The notes below the pieces were generated by a model. It made no database searches. It was not told the DNA's origin and saw only the letters and a list, made by a program, of their open reading frames with translations. A DNA stretch of 16,759 bases from B2-G16 sp964528085 (lineage in GTDB: Bacteria; Bipolaricaulota; Bipolaricaulia; UBA7950; UBA9294). The stretch is from assembly GCA_964528085.1 (NCBI GenBank), contig CAZGRE010000031.1, forward strand, positions 1 to 16,759. Reading direction: 5' to 3'. A program made the position numbers and the translations under genes. Shown in pieces: positions 6,595 through 13,121 of this stretch (within the stretch, counting starts at the first letter, position 1; the number at the start of each line of letters is the position of its first letter).

Positions 6595-6608
6595 GATTCC
6601 GCTATTGT
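6580..6608 (+). promoter_or_regulatory. Candidate promoter of prmC-ftsE-ftsX
   Basis: TTGATT (6580-6585), a 17-base spacer, then TATTGT (6603-6608). Transcription would begin near 6615, which excludes the upstream ATG 6571 as a start and supports ATG 6640. The match is moderate and the region also holds the oppositely oriented promoter. Confidence 0.4.
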
Positions 6609-6639
6609 ATTCGACAAAAGCGGGCACTCGCCTGCCCAG

Positions 6640-7506
6640 ATGGGGGGGAATACGCTGGCTGTCGAGTGGACTATCCGCGAGATTCTGAACTGGACGCGGG
6701 GGTATTTTAAGGATGCTGGGATTCCGCAGCCGAGGTTGGAGGCGGAGATACTCCTTGCCCACACGCTGAACGTCGATCGGCTTCATCTCTACCTCTCCCC
6801 GGATAAGCCGCTCACACCCGATGAGCGAACCCGTTACCGGACCGTCATCAAGGCGCGGCGGACCGGTGTCCCGCTCCAACACCTGATCGGCGAGGTGAGA
6901 TTCTTCGGCCTCAGGTTCAAGGTGAGCAGGGATGTCCTTATCCCCCGCTCTGAGACGGAGGAGCTACTCGAGCGGGTCCTGAAGCTCGCCCCCCGCGATC
7001 GGGGTATCCGCTGCCTCGATCTCGGTACCGGGGCAGGGGTCCTCGCCGTCTGTCTCGCCCGCTACCTCCCCCGCGCCGAGGTGACGGCCGTCGACATCTC
7101 ACCGGAAGCCCTCAGCCTCGCCGAGGAGAACGCCTCCCTGAACGGGGTAAGGGAGAGGATCTTGTTCATAAAGAGCGATTGGTTCAGCGGGATCGAAGGT
7201 GAATTCGATCTGATCGTATCCAATCCACCTTATGTCTCATCGGAGGAGTTGAAGGGGCTGGCGAGGGAGGTCCGCGACCATGAGCCGAGGGCCGCCCTCG
7301 ATGGAGGCCTCGACGGCCTCGAGCAGATCGGCGCCCTCCTCGGGGGTGTAGATTCCCACCTTCGCCCCGGCGGGCATCTCCTCCTCGAGATCGGGGACGG
7401 TCAGGGTGAGAGGGTTGCGCGGATGATCCGCGATATCGGGTTAGAGGTGCGGATCGAGCCTGACCTGGGAGGGAAGGAGAGGTTTGCGGTGGCGCGATGT
7501 CCGTGA
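6640..7506 (+). CDS. prmC: Peptide chain release factor N5-glutamine methyltransferase
   Basis: S-adenosylmethionine-dependent enzyme that methylates the Gln of the GGQ motif in RF1/RF2. From ATG 6640 it is 288 residues, the family norm; the in-frame ATG 6571 would add 23 residues with no family counterpart and lies on promoter-like DNA. An N-terminal helical substrate domain (about 10-85, TIREILNW..PRLEAEILLAH) is followed by the methyltransferase fold: VLIPRSETEEL (99-109), the SAM motif CLDLGTGAGVLA (126-137) and the catalytic NPPY (195-198). No clear ribosome site precedes 6640. Its stop TGA shares its A with the ftsE ATG at 7506, so prmC and ftsEX are cotranscribed, an unusual pairing. 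Confidence 0.93.
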   Translation: MGGNTLAVEWTIREILNWTRGYFKDAGIPQPRLEAEILLAHTLNVDRLHLYLSPDKPLTPDERTRYRTVIKARRTGVPLQHLIGEVRFFGLRFKVSRDVLIPRSETEELLERVLKLAPRDRGIRCLDLGTGAGVLAVCLARYLPRAEVTAVDISPEALSLAEENASLNGVRERILFIKSDWFSGIEGEFDLIVSNPPYVSSEELKGLAREVRDHEPRAALDGGLDGLEQIGALLGGVDSHLRPGGHLLLEIGDGQGERVARMIRDIGLEVRIEPDLGGKERFAVARCP

Positions 7507-8159
7507 TGATTCAGGTCGCCGAGCTCGGGTTCTCTACGGAGGACGGGATCAAGGTCCTGGAGGACGTTCATCTCCGCGTCGACCGGGGTGAGCTCGTCTT
7601 CCTGAGCGGACCCCCTTCCGCAGGGAAATCCCTGTTGCTCGGGCTGCTCGCCGGGCACATACCCCCCCAACACGGGCAGATACTCGTCTACGGCCGGAAC
7701 GTGGCCCGGCTGAATCGGGAGAAGAGGCTCAGGCTCCGTCAGCAGATCGGCTTCCTCCCCCAGGGGTTCGCTCCCCTCCCGCGTACGGTCCTCGAGAACG
7801 TGACGTTCAAGCTGCGGGCGTTGGGCGATTTCAAGGAGCAGGGGGAGGAGAAGGCGATGTTCGCCCTCGAGACGGTCGGCCTCCTCCGGGAGCAGACGAC
7901 CGACGCGGAGGAGCTCACCTCCCTCGAGAGGGTGAAGCTCGGGCTTGCAATCGCGATCTGCGACGACCCCTTGCTCCTCCTCGCCGATGGCCCGTTCGAT
8001 GGGCTGACCCCCGAGGATCAGAGCGAGGTATGCGGGCTCCTCGAGCGGATCAACCGGCGTGGGGTGACGGTCCTTGTCGCAGGGAGGGATCCCCTCCCCC
8101 CTCCGGCGCATAAGCATCGGGTCCTACGGATGGTCGATGGGACGGTGAACGGCGGATGA
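7506..8159 (+). CDS. ftsE: FtsE-like ABC ATPase subunit with degenerate catalytic motifs
   Basis: 217 residues; cytoplasmic partner of FtsX in cell division or cell-wall hydrolase control. The Walker A is intact (GPPSAGKS, 35-42) and the Q-loop Gln86 is present (GFLPQGF). But the ABC signature (normally LSGGQ) reads LTSLE (137-141); the Walker B is LLLLAD followed by Gly162 instead of the catalytic Glu; the D-loop lacks Asp (GLT, 166-168); and the switch His is Arg194 (GRD). It could bind nucleotide, but ordinary ABC hydrolysis is doubtful. The frame is open throughout and codon use matches its neighbours, so it is not a decayed pseudogene. ATG 7506 (TGATG overlap with prmC) matches the FtsE N-terminus; ATG 7497 is an alternative. 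ATGA overlaps ftsX. It could be another FtsE-related ABC protein, but the FtsX partner favours FtsE. Confidence 0.85.
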   Translation: MIQVAELGFSTEDGIKVLEDVHLRVDRGELVFLSGPPSAGKSLLLGLLAGHIPPQHGQILVYGRNVARLNREKRLRLRQQIGFLPQGFAPLPRTVLENVTFKLRALGDFKEQGEEKAMFALETVGLLREQTTDAEELTSLERVKLGLAIAICDDPLLLLADGPFDGLTPEDQSEVCGLLERINRRGVTVLVAGRDPLPPPAHKHRVLRMVDGTVNGG

Positions 8160-8986
8160 GCACCTTCTTCTTCTTGTTCCGGGAGCTTCTGGGAGCGGTG
8201 CGGGCGAGAAGCGCCCTCTTCTTCTCGTTGAACGGCCTGTTCATCCTCCTCTGCCTCGTCTCGTTTGCCTTACTCCTCCTCCCCGCCTCCGTCCCGGAGG
8301 AGGGCGAAGTGGGGATCCCGGCGGGAGAGGTCGTGGTCCGCCTCTCACCGCGGCTCGCGGCCGCGACGGTCGACTCCCTCTACCTTCAGATTCAAGAGAG
8401 GGAGGATGTGGCGAGGATCAGCTTCCACTTCGCGCAGGAGGTGAACCCGCACGAGACGGGAGGGTACTTCTTCATCGAGGCGATCTCCCCCTCCGCTGTC
8501 GAGGATATCATCGAAGCGGTGGAGGGGATCGATGGGGTGATGAGTGTCCAAGCCGGCGAGGTGAGGGATGTCCAACAAGGGGTGATGATCAGCCCCCGGA
8601 TGAGGTTCGGACTCCTCGGTGGGCTGGTCCTCCTCATCGCGATCAGCCTGGTCCTTGCGCGATTAGCCTTTTCGGTTCTGTTGCGCTCTTTTTCGAGCGA
8701 GATCAGGTTGATGCGCCTCTCCGGCGTCTCTGAGCGGATGATCCATCCGCCGGTCGTCTGTCTCGGCGTCCTCGTCGGCCTTCTCGCCGGCCTCCTTTTG
8801 ATCGTCGGGGTCTATCTCTTCCAGTATGCGGCCGAGGGTTCGGAGGGGCTTGCATCGCTTCTCAGCGGCCCTCGCGCCCTCGGGATCTCCGTCGCCGGGC
8901 TCTTCCTCGGCGTATTCCTGGGAGCTCTGAGCGGCCTGTTCGGCGTCAGCATCCTCGCCTCACGCGACTTCGATCCCCTCCCCTAG
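8156..8986 (+). CDS. ftsX: Cell division protein FtsX-like membrane subunit
   Basis: 276 residues with the FtsX layout: a short cytoplasmic N-terminus, TM1 (about 21-44), an extracytoplasmic domain (about 45-147), then TM2 (151-175), a cytoplasmic loop SSEIRLMRLSGVSERMIHPP (180-199) that contacts the ATPase, TM3 (198-223) and TM4 (241-266). The loop with its MRLxG block is the most conserved FtsX element and is present. Its start overlaps the ftsE stop as ATGA, so translation is coupled and the two proteins should form one complex. The stop TAG lies in a CTAG palindrome shared with the stop of the convergent membrane-protein gene. No terminator is visible behind it. Confidence 0.9.
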   Translation: MSTFFFLFRELLGAVRARSALFFSLNGLFILLCLVSFALLLLPASVPEEGEVGIPAGEVVVRLSPRLAAATVDSLYLQIQEREDVARISFHFAQEVNPHETGGYFFIEAISPSAVEDIIEAVEGIDGVMSVQAGEVRDVQQGVMISPRMRFGLLGGLVLLIAISLVLARLAFSVLLRSFSSEIRLMRLSGVSERMIHPPVVCLGVLVGLLAGLLLIVGVYLFQYAAEGSEGLASLLSGPRALGISVAGLFLGVFLGALSGLFGVSILASRDFDPLP

Positions 8987-10014
8987 TTAGGATCGCTCCT
9001 CTTCAAGTAGCTCAATCCGCGTTGTGCCAGGTAGACGATCCCGATGACGACGAGGATCGATTCCGCTGCCTTGAACATCAGGGAGTAGGCGACGACACCC
9101 TCGGTCGGTGTCGACGGGGCGACGAGCCGGAAGATCCCGATCATCCCGGCCTCCCCCGTCCCGAGTCCGCCCGGGGTCAGCCAGAGGAACGACGAGAGGA
9201 GGATGTTGAGCGAGAATAGGAGGGAGAGCTGCGGAAATGTGAGGAGGACCCCGCTTGAGAAGTGGAAGAAGACCTGCGGTCGGATGTACACGAAGAACGT
9301 CGCCGTGATCTGGACGGCGAGGGCGGCGAGCGTCCCGTACCGGTACTTGGTGAACGCCAGGTAGACCTCGTCCTCTGTCTCGCAGACCTTCGCCGCCGCT
9401 CGGCTCAGCGGCCCCTTCCAGCGGGGGATGATCCTGCCGATCCCGGCGATCCCCCGGCTGATCCATTTCAGGTTCCAGGCGAAGTTGAGCAGGCCGATGA
9501 TTATCCAGAACGTGATGAATCCGATCCCGCCGATCAGGAGCCTCTTCTCCGCCCAAGGGATCGCAGGGGAGATGATCGCCTGAAATCCCCCGATCAGGAT
9601 GAATGCGATCATGCTCAGCCCCCCGAGGAAGCGCTCGACGATCACCGTGGCGAAGACGCGCGTCGCCGGTGCTGACTCCCGGTCGGCGACCATGAACGTC
9701 CGGACCGGCTCCCCCCCGAAATAGAGGCTGGGGGTGATGTAGCTGATTGCATACCCGCTCAACCGTGCGCCGATGATCTTCCTTAGGGGGAGATGGATCC
9801 CGTAGGCGATTAGGATGATCCACCAGCAGACGATCCACGCCCCCATGGCGATCGCTACGGTTCCGAGGACGGCTATGATCCCGAGCGCTCCGAGTGAGTG
9901 CACCTGAGCGAGCGTCTGGCGCCAGCCGACAAAATAGAGGACGCCGCTCAACGCTCCGATTCCGATCAGAGCGGAGATGGCGTAGCGCAACCCGTCTCTA
10001 AGGGGCCTCTTCAT
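8983..10014 (-). CDS. Flippase-like polytopic membrane protein (lysylphosphatidylglycerol synthase TM / UPF0104 family)
   Basis: 343 residues, very hydrophobic, with about eight predicted membrane helices (roughly 11-29, 44-71, 86-100, 121-145, 159-179, 226-246, 262-279, 308-330). Family landmarks are YFGGEPVR (98-105), VERFLGG (126-132) and the PGGLGTGEAG motif (281-290). Relatives include the membrane part of MprF and AglD-type proteins; roles in lipid or glycolipid translocation are proposed for the family, but the substrate here is unknown. The soluble aminoacyl-transfer domain of MprF is absent. An in-frame TAG 9-12 bases upstream excludes a longer start. A promoter -10 ends 6 bases before the ATG, suggesting a leaderless transcript. 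The stop overlaps the ftsX stop in CTAG. Confidence 0.87.
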   Translation of the reverse strand: MKRPLRDGLRYAISALIGIGALSGVLYFVGWRQTLAQVHSLGALGIIAVLGTVAIAMGAWIVCWWIILIAYGIHLPLRKIIGARLSGYAISYITPSLYFGGEPVRTFMVADRESAPATRVFATVIVERFLGGLSMIAFILIGGFQAIISPAIPWAEKRLLIGGIGFITFWIIIGLLNFAWNLKWISRGIAGIGRIIPRWKGPLSRAAAKVCETEDEVYLAFTKYRYGTLAALAVQITATFFVYIRPQVFFHFSSGVLLTFPQLSLLFSLNILLSSFLWLTPGGLGTGEAGMIGIFRLVAPSTPTEGVVAYSLMFKAAESILVVIGIVYLAQRGLSYLKRSDPN

Positions 10015-10020
10015 GCAGGG

Positions 10021-10050
10021 ATACTAGCATCCTCCCCGCGGGGCGATCAA
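10021..10050 (-). promoter_or_regulatory. Promoter of the flippase-like gene, set for a leaderless mRNA
   Basis: On the minus strand, TTGATC (10050-10045, overlapping the cinA stop codon), an 18-base spacer, then TAGTAT (10026-10021). Only six bases separate the -10 from ATG 10014, so transcription would start at or next to the A of the start codon. A GGGGAGGA run lies 15 bases before the ATG, too far for normal ribosome binding. Confidence 0.5.
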
Positions 10051-10526
10051 GCCGTCCGCTCGAGGAGGGAGAGGACCATTCCTAGCCCGGCCTCGACCGC
10101 CGCGTTGCGGACCTCCCGGCGGTCACCGTCGAACCGGAATCGCCTGCACTCTCTCCCGCTCGGACCGGCGAGGGCGATGTACACGAGGCCGACCGGCTTG
10201 TCAGGGGTCCCCCCGCCGGGCCCGGCGATCCCGGTGATCCCGATAGCGATGTCGGTCCCAAACGCCGCCTTGCACCCCTCGGCCATCGCCAGCGCCACCT
10301 CTTCGCTCACCGCCCCGAAACGAGAGATGAGGGAGGCCGGTACGGCGAGGAGCCGCTCCTTCGCCCGGTTCTGATAGGCGATGACTCCCCCGACGAAATA
10401 GGATGAGGCCCCGGCCACGTCGGTGATCCTGCTTCCAAGGCCGCCGGCGGTACACGATTCGGCGACCGAGATCGTCCATCCCCTCTCCTTCAGTCGTCGG
10501 CCGAGCAGATCAGCGGGATCTTTCAT
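10047..10526 (-). CDS. CinA C-terminal / PncC nicotinamide-nucleotide amidase
   Basis: 159 residues, a stand-alone CinA C-terminal domain. The family converts nicotinamide mononucleotide to nicotinate mononucleotide in NAD recycling. Conserved blocks are VAESCTAGGLGSRIT (21-35, with the likely nucleophile Ser24), GGVIAYQNRAKERLL (46-60), GAVSEEVALAMAEG (71-84) and the glycine-rich GITGIAGPGGGTPDKPVG (97-114). The N-terminal molybdopterin-binding-like half of full CinA is absent, as in E. coli PncC. ATG 10526 is favoured because AAAGGAG lies 9 bases upstream; ATG 10532 and 10550 are in frame but too close to, or before, that site. The start lies inside the end of nth (17-base overlap), so the two are in one operon. 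Confidence 0.92.
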   Translation of the reverse strand: MKDPADLLGRRLKERGWTISVAESCTAGGLGSRITDVAGASSYFVGGVIAYQNRAKERLLAVPASLISRFGAVSEEVALAMAEGCKAAFGTDIAIGITGIAGPGGGTPDKPVGLVYIALAGPSGRECRRFRFDGDRREVRNAAVEAGLGMVLSLLERTA

Positions 10527-11187
10527 CGTCATCCTCTCCTTTCCCTTCAAAGGCGCAGACCGACGTGAGCGGGCAGGCGGTACAGTCGGGGCGACGGGGA
10601 CGGCAGACCGTCCGTCCGAGCTCGATCAGGTGGAGGTGGAGCCCCTGCATCAGATCCGGATCCTGCGGGAGGATCGCGTTCATCACCCGGTGGGGGTCCT
10701 CCCCCGCTTCGATCAGGCCGACCCGGTTGAGAACGCGGCGGATGTGCGTATCGACCGGGAAGTAGGGCTTGCCGAGCGAGAAGAGGAGGACGATCCCCGC
10801 CGTCTTGTTCCCGACTCCGGGGAGGGAGAGGAGCCAGTCGAGCCCCCCTTCGGTATCGAGCTCGGAGAGGAACGAGAGGTCGAGTGATCCCTGCTTTTCG
10901 CTGATCCGTCTGAGGCTTTCCTTGATCGAACGGGCCTTTCCACGGTGGAGCCCGCCGATCCGGATCGCGTCGGCTATCTCTTCCACGTTGGCTGTTTTCA
11001 CCGCTTCGAGGGTTCCGAAGCGATCGATGAGGGAGCGGTAGGCGCGATCCCGATTACCGTCGTTCGTGTTCTGGGAGAGGATCGTCTCGACGAGGGTCTC
11101 TACTGGCTCGTTCAGCCTCGAGTTTACCCTTCCGAAGTGTTCATCGAGCCTTTTTGCGATCCGAAGCGCCAGCTTCCCCTTATCCAT
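10510..11187 (-). CDS. nth: Endonuclease III-type DNA glycosylase/AP lyase
   Basis: Base-excision-repair enzyme removing oxidised pyrimidines; 225 residues. The helix-hairpin-helix LPGVGNKTAG (122-131) contains catalytic Lys128, and VDTHIRRV (145-152) contains Asp146. The C-terminal iron-sulfur signature is complete: C195-X6-C202-X2-C205-X5-C211, so a [4Fe-4S] cluster is expected. A charged tail (GKGEDDDERSR) follows. The N-terminal ILSQNTNDGNRDRAY block resembles thermophile and archaeal-type members more than E. coli Nth, so substrate range could differ. No ribosome site lies at normal distance; a -10-like TATCCT ends 8 bases before the ATG. Its end overlaps the start of the cinA/pncC gene. 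Confidence 0.93.
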   Translation of the reverse strand: MDKGKLALRIAKRLDEHFGRVNSRLNEPVETLVETILSQNTNDGNRDRAYRSLIDRFGTLEAVKTANVEEIADAIRIGGLHRGKARSIKESLRRISEKQGSLDLSFLSELDTEGGLDWLLSLPGVGNKTAGIVLLFSLGKPYFPVDTHIRRVLNRVGLIEAGEDPHRVMNAILPQDPDLMQGLHLHLIELGRTVCRPRRPDCTACPLTSVCAFEGKGEDDDERSR

Positions 11188-11195
11188 AATCCATC

Positions 11196-11224
11196 AGGAT
11201 AGAAGGCTGCCCTCCCTCCTGCAA
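11196..11224 (-). promoter_or_regulatory. Candidate promoter of nth-cinA, leaderless geometry
   Basis: On the minus strand, TTGCAG (11224-11219), a 17-base spacer, then TATCCT (11201-11196). Eight bases separate the -10 from ATG 11187, so the transcript would begin at or just before the start codon. Both hexamers are partial matches; the spacing is what makes the call. Confidence 0.4.
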
Positions 11225-11248
11225 CTGGCCGGATCCGGCAAAGGGGGC

Positions 11249-11254
11249 TAGAAT
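11249..11254 (+). promoter_or_regulatory. -10 element of the PPC-domain gene, leaderless geometry
   Basis: TAGAAT is a five-of-six -10 match ending 8 bases before ATG 11263. No clear -35 is seen at 16-18 bases upstream. The G-rich AAGGGGG run (11241-11247) is 15 bases from the ATG, too far for a normal ribosome site. Leaderless transcription is the simplest reading. Confidence 0.4.
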
Positions 11255-11262
11255 CAGTCATC

Positions 11263-11673
11263 ATGATCGAAGCTAGAGGGAGAGAGGATATCGTCGTCCG
11301 GATGACCGATGGGGAGGATCTCCTGTCGGGCCTTTCGGGGCTCGATGTGGGAAGCGCCTTGATCCTCGGCGGGGTCGGAATGGTCCGCGAGCTCCGCCTC
11401 GGCTACTGGAACGGAAAGGAGTACGAGGAGCATCGGGTGGACGAGCCGGCCGAGCTTCTCACGATGCAGGGGAACATCGCGATGCACGGTCCCAAGAGGA
11501 TCGTCCATTGTCACGTGACCGTAGCCCGGCGGGATGGGACGGTCACGGGCGGGCATCTCCTCGCTGCGAAGGTGGCGAACACGGCCGAGATCGGGCTTCG
11601 CCTTCCACCGGGGATAACCCTCGAGAGGAGGGAGGAAGAGAGCGGCCTGGTCGGGTTGTATCCGCGGGCCTAG
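11263..11673 (+). CDS. PPC-domain (DUF296) protein
   Basis: 136 residues, a single PPC/DUF296 domain. The fold is recognisable from SALILGGVGMVRELRLGYWNG-type strands (31-51), AELLTMQGNIA (63-73), HCHVTVARRDGTVTGGHL (82-99) and NTAEI (106-110). His82, His84 and His98 fit the conserved metal-binding triad of the family. In plants the domain joins AT-hook DNA-binding proteins; bacterial single-domain members form trimers of uncertain role. No AT-hook is present here. It stands alone between the divergent nth and convergent fmt genes. Its stop TAG overlaps the fmt stop in a CTAG palindrome. Confidence 0.85.
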   Translation: MIEARGREDIVVRMTDGEDLLSGLSGLDVGSALILGGVGMVRELRLGYWNGKEYEEHRVDEPAELLTMQGNIAMHGPKRIVHCHVTVARRDGTVTGGHLLAAKVANTAEIGLRLPPGITLERREEESGLVGLYPRA

Positions 11674-12593
11674 ACGAAGCGTCTCTCACCTCTGAGGCCG
11701 TTTAGGAAGGCGCTTCCACTCGTTTTCGGCCGCCCTTCGCGCTGGATCTCGAGGATCTCGAGTAGCTCATCCCCGCAGCCGACCAACAGGCGTCCCGATC
11801 GTTCGAGCGCGATCTCCCCCGGTCGGATCCCGCCCCTTCCGATCCCGGTCAGTCCCGTCCGGTGGATCTTCACCCGCTCCTCACCGAGCTTCGTCCACCC
11901 CCCCGGCCAGGGGTTCGTCCCGCGGACGAGGTTGTGGATCGCGGACGCCGGTCTTTCCCAGTCGATCCGAGCGTCATCCCGGTTGAGGCGGGGGGCGAGG
12001 GAGGCCCCCTCTTCCGGTTGGGAGATGGGGGTGATGGTCCCGTCGGAGAGGCCTTCGATCGTCTCCAGGATCACCTCCGCGCCGAGGAGGGCGAGGCGGT
12101 CTTCGAGCTCCCCGGCCGTCTCGTCTTCGCCGATTGTGATCGAACGTTGAATAAGGATCTCCCCTGTGTCCATCCCCTCGTCGATCAGGAACGTGGTGAT
12201 CCCGGTTTTCCTCTCGCCGTTTATGATCGCCCAGTTGATCGGGGCCGCCCCGCGGTAGGCGGGGAGGAGGGAGGCGTGGATGTTCACCGTACCGAGAGGC
12301 GGGAGCGAGAATAGATCCCGCTTCAGTATCTGCCCGTATGATGCGACGACGATCAGCTCGGGCGAGGCATCCTCAATCTTAGCGATCGCCGGCTCGGAGT
12401 TCACCCTATCCGGCTGAGAGATCCGGAGCCCGATAATCTCAGCCCTCTCCTTGACCGGCGGCTTGCGGAGGGTCCGCCCCCGTCCTGCCGGTCGGTCGGG
12501 TTGGGTGATGACGAGGGAGATCTCGTGCCTTTGGGCGATGGCACTCAGCGCCGGGACGGCGAACCGAGAAGTTCCAATGAAGACGATCCTCAC
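11670..12593 (-). CDS. fmt: Methionyl-tRNA formyltransferase
   Basis: Formylates Met on initiator tRNA using 10-formyl-tetrahydrofolate; 307 residues, standard length. The N-terminal Rossmann start MRIVFIGTSRFAVPAL, the loop PDRPAGRGR (32-40), and the catalytic signature VNIHASLLPAYRGAAPINW (103-121) with Asn104 and His106, plus DEGMDTGEIL (138-147) with Asp142, are all present. The C-terminal OB-like domain spans about 205-300 (HNLVRGTNPWPGGW). It starts with GTG at 12593, overlapping the def stop as GTGA, so the def-fmt pair is translationally coupled. This pairing is the classic bacterial arrangement for adding and removing the formyl group. Confidence 0.96.
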   Translation of the reverse strand: MRIVFIGTSRFAVPALSAIAQRHEISLVITQPDRPAGRGRTLRKPPVKERAEIIGLRISQPDRVNSEPAIAKIEDASPELIVVASYGQILKRDLFSLPPLGTVNIHASLLPAYRGAAPINWAIINGERKTGITTFLIDEGMDTGEILIQRSITIGEDETAGELEDRLALLGAEVILETIEGLSDGTITPISQPEEGASLAPRLNRDDARIDWERPASAIHNLVRGTNPWPGGWTKLGEERVKIHRTGLTGIGRGGIRPGEIALERSGRLLVGCGDELLEILEIQREGRPKTSGSAFLNGLRGERRFV

Positions 12594-13078
12594 TTCTTCT
12601 CCCGGCGCTTCCGCTCGTACTCCTTCCGTATGCTCTGCCTCCGGGCCGGGGTCAGCCGATCGATGAACAGCCTCCCTTCGAGGTGGTCGATCTCATGTTG
12701 GATCGCCCGTGCGAGGAGCCCCCTCCCGGTGATCTTAATCTGCGAGCCGTCGAGCCTCGTCCCGATGACCGTCGCCTCCGCGCTCCTCTTCACCGTTGCG
12801 CTGACCCCGGGGACGCTCAAGCATCCCTCGGTGAACTCCTCCATCTCCTCGGAGGTCTCGACGAGCTCGGGGTTGATCAGGATGTGGAACTCACCCTCCA
12901 CGTCGAGGACGATGATCTTCTTCGATATCCCTATCTGGGGGGCGGCGAGCCCGACGCCGTCGGCGCGGATCATCGTCTCGACCATCTTCTCGCAGATCTT
13001 TTTTATCCCTTCGTCGATCCTCTCCACCGGCTCGGCTCTCCGCCGGAGGACGGGATCTCCGTACGTTCGAATCTCCAT
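12590..13078 (-). CDS. def: Peptide deformylase
   Basis: Metalloenzyme that removes the formyl group from nascent N-termini; 162 residues. All three family motifs are present: GVGLAAPQIG (41-50), EGCLSVPG (84-91) with metal ligand Cys86, and QHEIDHLEG (127-135) with metal ligands His128 and His132 and catalytic Glu129. The C-terminal tail is strongly basic (RKEYERKRREKK). ATG 13078 follows a GGGG run at normal spacing. It is the first gene of the def-fmt operon and is divergent from recG, from which it is separated by 43 bases containing a symmetric -10 element. Confidence 0.96.
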   Translation of the reverse strand: MEIRTYGDPVLRRRAEPVERIDEGIKKICEKMVETMIRADGVGLAAPQIGISKKIIVLDVEGEFHILINPELVETSEEMEEFTEGCLSVPGVSATVKRSAEATVIGTRLDGSQIKITGRGLLARAIQHEIDHLEGRLFIDRLTPARRQSIRKEYERKRREKK

Positions 13079-13101
13079 GGTTTTCCCCGTCAGGTCGGTG
13101 C

Positions 13102-13109
13102 ATTATAAT
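13102..13109. promoter_or_regulatory. Symmetric divergent promoter core for def-fmt and recG
   Basis: The palindrome ATTATAAT contains a perfect TATAAT on both strands: plus 13104-13109 for recG, minus 13107-13102 for def. On the minus strand a TTGTGA (13130-13125, inside the first recG codons) lies at the ideal 17-base spacing. On the plus strand only a poor TTTTCC (13081-13086) is seen at 17. The recG start codon is 12 bases past its -10, with no ribosome site; the def leader would be about 17 bases. The two polymerases could not occupy this site at once. Confidence 0.6.
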
Positions 13110-13121
13110 CTGGACACCGAT

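Noticed and set aside
7401..8117. 238-residue minus-strand open frame opposite ftsE
   Set aside because: Leu/Glu/Pro-rich antisense shadow with no domain signal; ftsE is coupled to prmC and ftsX.
7506..8159. ftsE as a pseudogene
   Set aside because: The frame is intact, overlaps both neighbours in a coupled way, and keeps Walker A; the changes look like functional divergence, not decay.
8987..9838. 283-residue minus-strand open frame over the flippase-like gene
   Set aside because: Arg/Asp/His/Pro-rich frame shadow; the other frame has membrane helices and family motifs.
12501..13121. Possible 207-residue N-terminal extension of RecG
   Set aside because: It is exactly antisense to def, whose motifs are clear, and has no RecG-like sequence; a perfect -10 lies between it and ATG 13122.
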